64,000 nt of DNA from Haematobia irritans (lineage: Eukaryota; Arthropoda; Insecta; Diptera; Muscidae): contig NC_134400.1 in the NCBI RefSeq assembly GCF_050003625.1, positions 44,688,557-44,752,556 on the forward strand, written 5' to 3'. Positions 46,743-58,704 of this stretch are shown one piece after another. The position numbers and the translations under genes are program-made. Every line of letters starts with the position of its first letter. Position 1 is the first letter of the stretch. The notes under the pieces are model-generated. The model was not told the DNA's origin and did not search any database. It saw nothing but the letters and a program-made list of their open reading frames with translations.

Positions 46743-47675
46743 AAGGGTGATTTGTTAAGAGCTTGATAACTTTTTTTTTTAAAAAAACGCATAAAATTTG
46801 CAAAATCTCATCGGTTCTTTATTTGAAACGTTAGATTGGTCCATGACATTTACTTTTTGAAGATAATTTCATTTAAATGTTGACCGCGGCTGCGTCTTAG
46901 GTGATCCATTCGGAAAGTCCAATTTTGGGCAACTTTTTCGAGCATTTCGGCCGGAATAGCCCGAATTTCTTCGGAAATGTTGTCTTCCAAAGCTGGAATA
47001 GTTGCTGGCTTATTTCTGTAGACTTTAGACTTGACGTAGCCCCACAAAAAATAGTCTAAAGGCGTCAAATCGCATGATCTTGGTGGCCAACTTACCGGTC
47101 CATTTCTTGAGATGAATTGTTCTCCGAAGTTTTCCCTCAAAATGGCCATAGAATCGCGAGCTGTGTGGCATGTAGCGCCATCTTGTTGAAACCACATGTC
47201 AACCAAGTTCAGTTCTTCCATTTTTGGCAACAAAAAGTTTGTTAGCATCGAACGATAGCGATCGCCATTCACCGTAACGTTGCGTCCAACAGCATCTTTG
47301 AAAAAATACGGTCCAATGATTCCACCAGCGTACAAACCACACCAAACAGTGCATTTTTCGGGATGCATGGGCAGTTCTTGAACGGCTTCTGGTTGCTCTT
47401 CACTCCAAATGCGGCAATTTTGCTTATTTACGTAGCCATTCAACCAGAAATGAGCCTCATCGCTGAACAAAATTTGTCGATAGAAAAGCGGATTTTCTGC
47501 CACTGATTTTGGTAATAAAATTCAATGATTTGCAAGCGTTGCTCGTTAGTAAGTCTATTCATGATGAAATGTCAAAGCATACTGAGCATCTTTCTCTTTG
47601 ACACCATGTCTGAAATCCCACGTGATCTGTCAAATACTAATGCATGAAAATCCTAACCTCAAAAGAATCACCCTT
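46743..47675 (-). mobile_element. mariner-like element (DD41D), internally deleted copy 2
   Basis: A 933-bp element with ends AAGGGTGATT / AATCACCCTT and TA at 46741-46742 and 47676-47677. It is nearly identical to 18720-19652 except for ~42 bp at the deletion junction (47502-47542) and a few substitutions. The internal deletion is different from that of copy 1. Confidence 0.95.
46850..47570 (-). pseudogene. DD41D mariner transposase, frameshifting deletion
   Basis: The catalytic part, AENPLFYRQ to EIIFKK-stop at 46850, matches copy 1 with the same three aspartates. The upstream start codon (about 47561) encodes MNRLTNEQRLQIIEFYYQNQ, the normal N-terminus, but the join to the catalytic part is out of frame. 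Only a GTG at 47503 precedes the catalytic frame. The HTH region is missing. The protein cannot be made as such. Confidence 0.92.
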
Positions 47676-47789
47676 TATTTGAAATACGGGGATAAACTCT
47701 ATTGGCACACAAACGAAATTTTCTTTGGATAATTTTGCGAAAACTTTGCAAACTTTTTTCCATGGTCCTAAATATCCAAATTACACTAG

Positions 47790-48560
47790 TTTACAAAAAA
47801 ATCAAGTACACTTGATGAAAATCAACTTTTCTTATGTATTTTGATCTGCTGAATTCGAAAACATTTAAAAAAATTTTTTTATGGAACAGTTTTTGAAATA
47901 TCCCGTATTTTTAAATTTTCGCTCTTTTTTCACTAAACACAATATATCTCGAGGTAGAAATGTCCGATTATAACGTTGTTGGTAAAGGTAATAAGATGAC
48001 GAATAATCGTGTGTAGTTGGATCTGTGATAAGTTAAGTGGTTCAAATATCAATGCGAAAAGTCAAAATTTTCAAAAAAAAATCGTATATTACAATGGACC
48101 TTTTCCGCCAGAAAAGTATAAACTATTAAAAAAAATTTTTCTCTTCATGGTCATATAGATGATAATCTAACGTAAGTAATAAGACCAACTAGAAGAAAAA
48201 CGACCGAAAAATGGCAAAGTTATAAGCAATTGAATGATGTGAAAATATTCAAATATGAGCCACTCACCCACACAAAAATGCATTTCTCTGTGGCCGAGAG
48301 AAATTTTTGTGTGGGTGATTGGCTCATATTTGCATGATTTGCCATCGGATTCGTTCACTCAATTGCTTATAACTTTGTCAAAAACAATTTTTTTTAAATG
48401 GTTTGGTTATAACTCGAGATATATTGCATTTAGTGAAGAAAGAGCGAACATTTAAAAATAACGGGATATTTCAAAAACTGTTCCATAAAACATTTTTAAA
48501 CATTTTTTCGAATTCAACAGCTCAAAATACATATTCATGTACAACTTTTTGCCACAATTT
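47790..48560. mobile_element. ~770-bp foldback element
   Basis: The left arm (GAATTCGAAAACATTTAAAA, GGAACAGTTTTTGAAATATC, CCCGTATTTTTAAATTTTCG) returns inverted at 48440-48530. The centre is itself a hairpin: TATGAGCCACTCACCCACAC at 48257 pairs with GTGTGGGTGATTGGCTCATA at 48308. The pair TTATAAGCAATTGAATGA / TCACTCAATTGCTTATAA lies between. The whole element is one long imperfect palindrome without coding sense. Confidence 0.85.
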
Positions 48561-48596
48561 TCAACGCCAAGAATGACAAGTTTTATTTTATTTTAT

Positions 48597-48812
48597 AAAA
48601 CAATTGCATTTACAAGAAAACTGTAAACGACGTTCCCAAAACACTTACATTTGCGAGCAAACTGTAAACAAAGTTTGCAAAACACTTGCATTTACAAGCA
48701 AATTGTCAATGACGTTCCAAAACACTTACATTTACAAACAAAATGTAAACAACGTTTGCAAAACACTTGCATTTGCAAGCAAATTCTCAACGACGCTCAA
48801 AACTCTAATTTA
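48597..48812. repeat. ~40-bp minisatellite
   Basis: About five units of 39-41 bp, alternating two types (CAAAACACTTACATTTGCGA and CAAAACACTTGCATTTACAA), giving an ~80-bp dimer. ORFs at 48604-48911 are open only because of the repeat. Confidence 0.85.
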
Positions 48813-48849
48813 TGCCAGCTTGCCAATATGCTTGCTGGGTTGTCGTTCT

Positions 48850-49500
48850 TATTGCACACAATCACAAAATTAATTGATCCAATTAATTTTTTAATTGAAA
48901 TGTCTTCATAAGCGACAGTATCAATCACAGTTTTAATTGGGCATAGGTTAGGTTAGGTGGCAGCCCGATGTATCAGGCTCACTTAGACTATTCAGTCCAT
49001 TGTGATACCACATTGGTGAACTTCTCTCTTATCACTGAGTGCTGCCCATGTTAAGCTCAATGACAAGGGACCTCCTTTTTATAGCCGAGTCCGAACGGCG
49101 TTTCTCAGTGAAACCACTTAGAGAAGCTTTAAACCCCTCAGATATGTCACCAGCATTACTGAGGTGGGATAATCCACAGCTGAAAAACTTTTTGGTGTTC
49201 GGTCGAAGCAGGAATCGAACCCACGACCTTGTGTATGCAAGGCGGTCATGCTAACCATTGCACCACGGTGGGTCCCTTTAATTGGGTATAAAAATTAATT
49301 GATTTCATTCGTTCATTTCAATTAAGTTTTTAATTGATTCAATTAAATTTTTATTTGATGTTGCTTGTTGCTTTGATTTAAAAGTTGATTGCTTTAAATA
49401 CATTTTTAATTCAAATAAATATCCGTAATTGATTAAAAGGATAATAGTATAAATTTTTAATTGAAAAAGTTTTCAACTCTATTCAACTTTTTAATTGGGA
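48850..49500. mobile_element. ATTAAT-rich MITE interrupted by a SINE
   Basis: 48855-48941 and 49277-49500 carry the ATTAAT words (AATTAATTGATCCAATTAAT) on either side of the SINE at 48942-49276. The copy is diverged from 6157-6446. Confidence 0.8.
48942..49276 (-). mobile_element. tRNA-derived SINE, copy 3
   Basis: 335 bp on the minus strand. Target duplication TTTAATTGGG lies at 48932-48941 and 49277-49286. The tRNA-like head is at about 49200-49276, with B-box inverse GGAATCGAACC. The 71-aa plus ORF in it is a shadow. Confidence 0.95.
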
Positions 49501-50351
49501 ATATTTTGGTAATATTTTTCTGCATTTCTTTCCCTAAGGGAAATTAGGCAAATTTCCACTGACGGACCTATCCCTGGAGATGTACCGATGCTCTAGTATA
49601 TCTATCTTTCCCATTTAATTTTAATTTTCGTATATAAAGGGTAATTATTTAGCTATTACATTTCGTGTTTTGTTTCACGGTAGAACATATTCAGTTTGGT
49701 TTATAATGTAACCATGAATTTTTTTTACAAACGAAGAAGTGCCGTCAACATTTGCATGAAATAATCTTCAAACCTTAAATTAAAATTGTTCCCCATGTTC
49801 CGATATTCGGAATTGCAAATCGCAAGAACTTATTTTTCTTCTAACGGAAAGATAGATAGATACTCTCGGTCTCCAAAACAAATTTAATTTGAACCTCTCA
49901 TTAAAGTGAACTGATTGTTAAGAAAGTATGACCAAAGGAAAATTTTGCGATTCCTAATTTCGGAACATGGGGATTCATGAAGTTTTCTAAATTTTATGTG
50001 TTTTTAATTTTCCTATAGCACTTTATAGTGAATATTCCGTGATTGTTTACATTTCTTTTTCTCTTTGAACAAATATAATATTAACCCACATTTTCATGAA
50101 GCTCCGTCAACTGAACTATTGCCTTACATATGATCCCATACGAGTATCTTTGTATGTTTATGTCTAATAATAAGCCACTGCTGAGGCATCATTCGACAAA
50201 AAAAGTTGATTTACAACATGCTACGTAACAGCGAAAATTTGATTGAACTTAATTCCATTGCTGTGCATGGAAGTGCATTGTTATACACCCAGAATAATAA
50301 ATTTGTTATTAGGAGTAATCTGAGGATACAAGGTGACTTTTATACCTTCTA
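49501..50351. other. intergenic/intronic, nothing recognised
   Basis: No repeat or exon was identified. The phrase CCCATGTTCCGATATTCGG at about 49792 is echoed inverted near 49950 (CCTAATTTCGGAACATGGGG), suggesting a decayed ~180-bp palindromic element. Confidence 0.5.
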
Positions 50352-51100
50352 CACCCAGAAAAAAGTGCCTTCGAAACTAAAGGAAAAAATGTTTATCAAT
50401 TTAGTTTAGTCATTTTGTTTCCATTAAGTTAAATTTTTGTGTGAAATAATAAAATTTACTTGTTTCAGTAAAAAAATCCTAAACTGAAAGCAGTTAGGAA
50501 TAGATCATTAACTAGAATAAGGCATGGAATTTTACTTATACTGTTTCCTTCGCTGGGTATAAGAATTTACTACAGAACAGGAAAATTTTATTCGCTGATA
50601 ACAAAGCATTCGTAAAAATAAACAAAAACCGAACTAAAACCAAGTTTCCTCAAATTAAGTGAAATTTCTTATAAAATGATAATTCTGACTTCCTTAATTA
50701 TAGCAAGCTTATCATACATACGAATAACACTTGGCATAGAAAAATATTTTAGTTCATTCGTACTAAGAATTATTCAATCCTTTCAAAATTTAAGGAAACA
50801 CACTTGTTAGAATATAGGAAATTTTCCTATATTTCTTTTATCTACCTGTAATCGATACCTGTCATCGATGTAATCGATATGTTTGCGCGTGGGTTGTTTT
50901 TTTTAGTTGGAATCTCGTTGTTATGGTATACGGAGAGATTGTTAAATAATAATATAGTAAAACAATATAATAAATAATAAATAAAATATTTGTTATTTTA
51001 AATTAGTGAGAAAATTTTTCGTTTTTACAAAATTATTGAACATAAATAACAAACAATAAGTCTATCAATGTTCGTGATGGTGTTTAAAGAACGAAAACAG
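50352..51100 (+). mobile_element. CACCCAGAAAAAAGTG element, truncated copy 1
   Basis: It starts CACCCAGAAAAAAGTGCCTT and follows the same course as 55055-55800 (AAACCGAACTAAAACCAAGT, CTGTAATCGATACCTGTCAT, GTTTGCGCGTGGGTTG) before fading near 51100. No right end was found. Confidence 0.8.
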
Positions 51101-51958
51101 CAACAGAATTCATACAGTGACGCTAATCTATAATTGATAATTTACAGAATTATGATAATTTACAGAATTAAGAAAGACTAATTCCAAAATGGATCGGCTC
51201 AGCCATTAATTCGCCTCCGCTAAGCTAAAACACTTAGCTGCCTTCGACAAAAATGTGCCGACTACTTTGGATGTTTTAAGATTCAATTGTTGAGCTTAAT
51301 ATCTTCATACATCTCTGTTCTCTGTATGAAATTTCTTCATGTGTAACTTAAAATTATCGTCTACATGCTATGTGTTTTCTTTTCGTATGGACAAGGAAGC
51401 TAATGACATTTAGGATATTATATGGATACTCGTAGTAAAAGTAATTACAATCGTGTCTATTAATTCCGCAAAACAAAAATCACACTGGAAAATGTTTTTC
51501 CACATTGCAATTAAAGTAAATCGTGGCATGTGAAAATGCTTTGCACCCACTAAAACCGAAAATACATATGAAAGAGCACAAATAGGGAAAGAGACAATGT
51601 AATCTCATAAAATGTTGATATAACCATATATGATATAAAGGTAAACATGGGAAATTTGAAAAAAAAACTGAAAGAGGTGTCAAATCAAGTACTTGTCTTC
51701 TCCTACTTATACTAGGAAATAAGGTTTGATTGTCGATTTAATGCATAGAACGCCACGAAATATAGGAAAACATTTTTCAGGACCATCTGTCCATTTTTTC
51801 CACTTCCGGTGAAGTTCTTTTTAATTAAGTTGTTTTATCTTGAAAAATCCGCTATTTGGCCATTCTATGTTAAGAGAAAAATGACACTTTTGGCAATTTC
51901 ATATCCCAAAAAAAAAAAAAAATAAATAATAAAATTTATAACGAAGTAAAAAATAAAC
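51101..51958. other. intronic, nothing recognised
   Basis: AT-rich sequence. A scrap near 51790-51840 (CACTTCCGGTGAAGTTCTTT) resembles family C (9241-9640). No exon-like sequence is seen. Confidence 0.5.
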
Positions 51959-53395
51959 AATGAAAATAAAGCCCTGCGCCACACTGTGGAACAGGGTATT
52001 ATAAGTTAGTGCATATGTTTGCAACACCCAGAAGGAAACGAGATAGACACATGGTGTCTTTGGCACAGATGCTCAGGGTGGGCTCCTGAGTCTATATAGC
52101 CATGTCCGTCTGTCTGTGAACACATATTTGTGATCAAGCCTAGATCGCACTTTTAGTCCAATCGGCTTCAAATTTGGCACAAGTATGTATTTTGGGCCTC
52201 AATAGAACCCTATTGATTTTGGAAATCGGTTCAGATTTAGGTACAGCCCCCATATATATCTTTCGCACTTATATGACTCCAGAAGCCAGAGTTTTACTCC
52301 GATTTATGTGGAATTTTGCACAGAGAGTAGAATTAACATTCTTAATATGCATGCCAAATCCAAATCGGATCAGATTTAGATATAGCTCCCATATATATCT
52401 TTCGCCCGATTTACACTCATATGATCACAGAGGTCATAGTTTCACTCAGATTTACGTGTAATTCTGCGCATGGAGTAAAATTAACATTCTTACTATGCAT
52501 GCCGAATTTTGTTGAAATCGGTTCAGATTTAGATATAGCTCCCATATATATCTTTCTCCCGATATGGACTAATATCACAACTGAGGCCATAGTTTTACTC
52601 CGATTTACGTGAAATTTTTCACAGGGAGTCAAGTTAACATTCTAACTGTGTGTGCCGAATTTAGTTCAAATCGGTTCAGATTTTGATATAGCTCCCATAT
52701 ATATCTGTGGATTTATGACAAACCCCATAAGTCTAAAAACTCAATTTTACAGGAGAGCGAAAATACACTTTTAAGGGGTCACAAAAACATCTGTAGAAAA
52801 GATCTGGAAAATGTTTAATATTTATGTGATTAACCTTTTCGATAGCTTATTTTTAGACTTTGACAAAACGACCTAGCACCACCCGATTCAGAGATAGGAC
52901 AATTTCTCAAAGATTTTATGTCGTGTGTAGTTTTTGAAGGCGCATCTTTCTGTGTTTACAGATTTTTAATATCCACCCTAGATCGGGAGATATAGCATGG
53001 TGAAAACAACATAAGACGCGACTTTTTTAAGTTTAATTTTGACAAAACAACATATCTTATCATATCTTGTAAAATAAAATCGAAATACTTGTATGACACT
53101 TTTGACAAAACAACATAAGTCCACATAAGGTTTGTGTAAATAAATTATCATATGACAAAACAACATAAGTCGGTAATTCCTAATTTTCGCTGAATCGGGG
53201 GGTGTTAGGTATTTTTGGCAAAGTCTAAAAATAAGCTATAGAAAAGTCTTTCACCTAAATATTAAACATTTTCTAGATCTTTTCTACAGAAGTTTTTGTG
53301 ACTCCTTAAAGGTGTAAAATTGAGTTTTTAGACTTATGGGTTTTTGTCATAAATCGACTTTAGACTTTCCTTACTTGTTTTATTTGCACTAATTC
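51959..53395 (+). mobile_element. dispersed element copy 4, split by a foldback element
   Basis: It opens GCCCTGCGCCACACTGTGGA (a hairpin near the end), with ATAGCCATGTCCGTCTGTCT at 52098 and about four ~160-bp units (ATCGGTTCAGATTTAGATAT, AGCTCCCATATATATCTTTC). It closes with CTTTCCTTACTTGTTTTA. The architecture is the same as copies 1-3 but the unit sequence is different. Confidence 0.8.
52712..53356. mobile_element. ~645-bp foldback element
   Basis: The left arm (ATTTATGACAAACCCCATAA, GTCTAAAAACTCAATTTTAC, AATAAGCTATCG-like) returns inverted at 53190-53356 (TTGAGTTTTTAGACTTATGG, TTTTGTCATAAATC). The centre holds several GACAAAACAACATAAGTC repeats (52980-53172). It is inserted in dispersed element copy 4. 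Confidence 0.85.
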
Positions 53396-53548
53396 CGGAT
53401 TACAAGTTTGTGATCAATACTACGCTTTTGTAAGCTCTTGTTTTGCTGGGTTTGATTAATAAGCAAGTAATGGAAGAGAGACGATAACTTTGTTACTTAG
53501 TTTGGGTCAAATGGGTAAAAATTCATAAATAGCTATTTGTGACACGAA

Positions 53549-54891
53549 CACCCAGAAAAAAGTGACGCCTTCTTTAAGTTAAAATGAATTCATTGCGAAG
53601 AAAGTTGAATTTCTTAAACATGTTCTATTATTTAAATTATAGAATTTGAGACCATTACATGGTCGGGAAAATCATGTACATGACCATTCAATTTTTTTTT
53701 TTTTACTTTTTTCCAGAGAAAAAGTATTTTTATAGGTTACGTATAGACATATCTAAAACCATTACATGGACATAAAGACCATGTACATTGTTTTCGTGAC
53801 CATTTAATTTTTAAATTTTTTTGTAATTTTACTAATACTGTTTTCAGCGAAGAAAAAGAAAATTTTATTCACTGATAACAAAGCATTCGTAAAAATAAAC
53901 AAAACCCGAACTAAAACCAAGTTTCCTCAAATTTAGTAAAGTTTCTTATATAATGATAAATTTATTTATTTATTTTATTTATTTATATTGCTACTACGAA
54001 GTATTCAATCCTTTCAAAACATAAGGAAACACACTTATTAGAATATAGGAAAATTTCCTACATTTCTTTTATCTACCTGTAATCGATACCTGTCATCGAT
54101 ATGTTTGCGCGTGGGTTGTTTTTTAGTTGGAATCGCGTTGTTATGGTATGCGGAGAGATTGTTAAAAAATAAATATAATATTTGTTATTTTAAATTAGTG
54201 AGAAAAATTTTCGTTTTTTGAAAATTGGTTTATAAAAAAAGAAAACACCAGCAGAATAACAACCCCTTCATTCGACTTCATTTTGGAATCTTCGATTATC
54301 AGGTAATATTTAGTGACGCTAACCTTTTGTGAAAAAATTGGTTTAGGATTTTTTGTTTATTGTTTATATATTTATATTGAAATTGTAAAAGGTGGACAAA
54401 ATTGCTAGGCAGCAACTTATTCAAAGGGAACGGTACTAGAAGAAGAAAAAATGTGTTTTAATATTTCAAGGCCTGTCGATGCTGTTGATTCTAAATAAAT
54501 ATATTTAATATATTAATAAAACATGTATTTTATTGAAGAAAAAACTGCCTATATAAATAAATAAAATCCTATTTAAAAACGAAGATAAGCAGTTCTAATT
54601 TTGTAGTAAAAGGTTTACCACAAATATGTAAGATTTATCCAAATGAATGAAAAAAGTTCAATAAAATCATTCCATATATGCATTCAATTCAGTTACATTT
54701 TTTTCATTCTGTGGTATAGTGGTACATAAATATAGGAAAATGTTAACTAATATATGGAATGCATTCTACCTAATTTCTACGAAAATCATATCGTTCAAAC
54801 AAATAAAAATGTCTTTGGCGCTATACGAAGTTCAATTTTCTTCACAATAAGTTCATTTTAACTTAAAGAAGAGGTCACTTTTTTCTGGGTG
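53549..54891 (+). mobile_element. CACCCAGAAAAAAGTG element, copy 2
   Basis: A 1343-bp element with TIRs CACCCAGAAAAAAGTGAC / GTCACTTTTTTCTGGGTG. Just inside, TTCTTTAAGTTAAAATGAA returns inverted at 54858. No transposase frame is present. The flanking dinucleotides AA and CA do not match. Confidence 0.85.
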
Positions 54892-55054
54892 CATGTAATG
54901 TTATCAACTGTAAAATGTGTTTTTTTCTTCTCCTTGTACCTTTCACTTTTAATAAGTTGCTGCATAACGATTTTGTCCTCCTTTTACAATTTCAATGCCT
55001 TCAAATATAAAAAATCATAAACCAATTTTTTCACGAAAGGTTATCGTCCTGAAT
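54892..55054 (-). repeat. fragment of a CACCCAG element
   Basis: It reads as the inverse of 54310-54440 and 55880-56000 (GTTGCTGCATAACGATTTTG, CCTCCTTTTACAATTTCAAT). This is a piece of a further copy between two complete ones. Confidence 0.7.
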
Positions 55055-56479
55055 CACCCAGAAAAAAGTGCCTTCGAAACTAAAGGAAAAAATTTTCATC
55101 AATATAGTTTATCCATTTTATTTCCATTAAGGTAAATTTTTGTGAAAAATAATAAAATTTACTCGTTTCAGTAAAAAAATCCTAAACTGTAAGCAGTTAG
55201 GATTAGTTCATTAACTAGAATAAGTCATGGAATTTTACTCATACTATTTTCTTCGCTGGGTATAAGAATTTACTACTGAAAAAGAAAATTTTATTCACCG
55301 ATAACAAAGCATTCGTAAAAATAAACAAAAACCGAACTAAAACCAAGTTTCCTCAAAATTAGTAAAATTTCTTATAAAATGATAATTGCGACTTCCTTTA
55401 TAATAGAAAGTTTTTCATACGTACGAACAACACTTGGCATAGAAAAATATTTTAGTTCATTCGTACTAAGAAGTATGCAATCCTTTCAAAACTTAAGGAA
55501 ACACACTTGTTAGAATATAGGAAATTTTCCTACATTTCTATTGTCTACCTGTAATCGATACCTGTCATCGTAATCGATGTGTTTGCGCGTGGGTGTAATC
55601 GATATATTTGCGCGTCGGTTGTTTTTTTTTAGTTGGAATCGCGTTGTTTTGGTATGCGGAGAGATTGTTAAAAAATAATATGGTAAAATAATATAATAAA
55701 TAACAAATAAAATATATAAAATATTTGTTATTTTAAATTAGTGAGAAAAATTTTCGTTTTTTTAAATAAATCTATCAATGTTCGTGATAGTGTATAAAGA
55801 AAGAAAACACCAGCAGAATAACAACCCTTTCATTTGTCTTCATTTTGGAATCTTCAATTATCAGGTAATATTCAGTGACGCTAACCTTTTGCAACAAAAA
55901 TGTTTTATGATTTTTTATATTTGTAGGTATTGAAATTGTAAAAGGAGGACAAAATGGTTAGGCAGCAACTTATTAAAAGTGAAAAGTACAAGAAGAAGAA
56001 AAAGTGCGTTTTACAGTTGATAATATCACACGGAAATTGGAAATAGTGGAATAATAAATTAATATTTCAAAGAGATTCGATGCTGTTGATTCTTAATAAA
56101 TATATTCAATATATTAATAAAACATGTCTTTTATTGAAGATAAAATTGCTTATAGAAATAAATAAAATTGTATTTAAAAACGAAGGTAAGCAGTTCTAAT
56201 TATGAAGTAAAAGTTTTACCACAAATGTGTAAGATTTGTCGAAATGAATGAAAAAATTTCAATAAAATCATTCCATATATGAATTCAAATTAGTTAAATT
56301 TTTTCATTCTGTAGTATAGTGGTATATAAATATAGGAAAATGTTAACTAATATATTCCTAATTTCTACGAAAATCACATCGTTCAAACAAATAAAAATGT
56401 CTTTGGCGCTATACGAAGTTCAACTTTCTTCACAATGAGTTCATTTTAACTTAAAGAAGGGGTCACTTTTTTCTGGGTG
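55055..56479 (+). mobile_element. CACCCAGAAAAAAGTG element, copy 3
   Basis: A 1425-bp complete copy. Ends are CACCCAGAAAAAAGTGCC / GTCACTTTTTTCTGGGTG, with AT on both sides (55053-55054 and 56480-56481). The interior includes GCGCGTGGGT words and ATGGTTAGGCAGCAACTTAT, a short frame of about 30 codons rich in lysine; no known domain. Confidence 0.85.
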
Positions 56480-56481
56480 AT

Positions 56482-57180
56482 GTTACCTGATGAATGAAGG
56501 GGTTGTTATTCTGTTGGTGTTTTCTTTCTTTGTCCACCATCACGAATATTGATAGACTTATTGTTTGTTATTTATGTTTAATGATTTTCAAAAAACTAAC
56601 ATTTTTCTCACTAATTTAAAATAACAAATATTTTATTTATTATATATACCATAACAACGCGATTCCAACTAAGGTATCAATTCCAGGTAGACAAAAGAGA
56701 TATAGGAAATTTTTCTATATTCTAACAAGTATGTTTCCTTAAGTTTTGAAAGGATTGAATACTTCTTAGTACGAATGAACTAAAATATTTTTCTATGCCA
56801 AGTGTTATTCGTATGTATGATAAGCTTTCTATAATAAAGGAAGTCAGAATTATCATTTTATAAAAAATTTTACTATATTTGAGGAAACTTGGTTTTAGTT
56901 CGGGTTTTGTTTATTTTTACGAATGCTTTGTTATCAGCGAATACAATTTTCTTGTTCTGTAGTAAATTCTTATGCCCAGCGAAGAAAACAGTATTAGTAA
57001 AATTCCATGCCTTACTCTAGTTAATGAACTATTACTAACTGCTTTCAGTTTAGGATGTTTTTACTGAAACAAGTAAATTTTATTATTTCACACAAAAATT
57101 TAACTTAATGGAAATAAAATGGCTAAACTAAATTGATGAAAATTTTTTCCTTTAGTTTCGAAGACACTTTTTTCTGGGTG
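56482..57180 (-). mobile_element. CACCCAGAAAAAAGTG element, truncated copy 4
   Basis: The inverse of 55055-55870, ending TTCGAAGACACTTTTTTCTG with GGGTG at 57176-57180. It abuts copy 3 tail to tail, so 55055-57180 forms a large inverted arrangement. Confidence 0.85.
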
Positions 57181-58344
57181 AAGAAACGTCATTCTAACAC
57201 AACTTAACATGATAATAGGGCTATTTGTATAGGACATTCTATCAGCTGATGTGTTGATAGGCCTGAATAAACGGGCAATGGATCTCTTAGTCTAATACGG
57301 TGTGCTTATTCACCACTAAATAAAAGAAAACGAGCGTAAACAGGCATATTTGACATAACAATGTTGATATAAAAACAGTGCAACGATGTTCTACACAGTC
57401 CAGTCCAAACAAATACTTTTCTAAAATAAACTTAATATTGCCGTAAATATCATACATAGGGTACCTGCAATTGAATAAAATGACCTTTTTTCAGCCATCC
57501 ATGAAGTTAATTTTGTTTCAAAAGCGTGAACGTAACTACGAATGCGTTTTTCGTTTTTGTTTTTCGTAATAGATGGATTATTTTTTTTTCCATGCATGCA
57601 TTAATACAATGGTGATGATTCAAACTCCTATTTAATTTGTATAGACACTTCATACTCAACTCTTCGTATCTCTCTCTTTATGTTATTGGTCGTAGTCAAG
57701 TTTTGTGTTAAACTGGTGAGTTAATGGGACTTTATTTAAAACAATTTTATACAATCAAATTTATCAGTGTGTTTGGTTTTTGTTAACGCTTCTTCTGCCC
57801 CATTACCAGAAGGTGAAAGAAAAGTTATTTAAATTTGTACACTCAAAAAATTTTGTTATTTATAACAGCAAAAAAGTTTGCTAAAACATCAGTTTTTTGG
57901 GAAAGCAGCTAATGTCGTTGTTTTAACATCCGTTAGGTGAAGCATCTAGCATTTTTCGCCTGAAAAAGCAACCAAATACTACTGAATTAGCAAACGTGTT
58001 CGTTAAAGGTTTTTGACAAAAATTTCTGAAAATTCTGGAAGACATTGGCACTGGAAGACATTGGTGTAAATTTCTGATTCCATAACTAATGACAGAGGAA
58101 GCTTAATGAGTTCTATAACTTCTTGGGACTTTGCCACGGGAGATTAAGGAGCACTTTAAGTATGTGTGCTGTTCCAAAATAACAGATTAGAAAAAACTGT
58201 TGAAACAGCATTTTTTGTCTGCTGAAAAACAGCGGTCAGTGTTTGCCACTAACAGCAGTATTTATGAAGAACTTCCAAATGGTTTTCGCACACTGAATAC
58301 TTGTGATAATTTTTGGAGGCACCGTGGTGCCCGCCTTGCAAACA
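57181..58344. other. intronic, nothing recognised; SINE scrap at the end
   Basis: No exon is seen. 58310-58345 (GGAGGCACCGTGGTGC, CCGCCTTGCAAACATAC) is a short piece of the SINE head with the segment between its boxes missing. Confidence 0.5.
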
Positions 58345-58704
58345 TACACACAAAAAAAAATGATTTCATTAGCAAATTTCAATTAATTTTTTAATTGATG
58401 ATGTAAATTTTTAATTGATGTTGATTGCAAAACTTAATTCATTTTTTATTAAAAACATTAACTGGCTTAGAGTTATTAGCTTGATTAAAAAATTGATTGT
58501 TTGAAATAAAGTTTTGATAAAAAATAAAAAAATCCATCTGTCTTATAGCCAGTTTCTCATCTTCCGATTAATTTTAACCGGAGGATAGACCTCCGGTTAG
58601 TAAAATTTTTGTATGGGATCAGCTGTTTTATCGACACGATAAATAATAACAAGACATTGAGAAACTGGCCCTTAGTCTTCCAAATTCGATTAAAAAGTTA
58701 AGTT
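58345..58704. repeat. ATTAAT MITE fragment and a GCCAGTTTCTCA MITE
   Basis: 58345-58530 begins CACACAAAAAAAAATGATTT and is a diverged ATTAAT-type element. 58549-58672 is a small MITE with inverted ends GCCAGTTTCTCAT / TTGAGAAACTGGC and an inner ACCGGAGG/CCTCCGGT hairpin. Confidence 0.75.

Noticed and set aside
48604..48911. Two ~88-aa ORFs rich in K, T and N
   Set aside because: They arise from the ~40-bp minisatellite and have no start context or neighbours.
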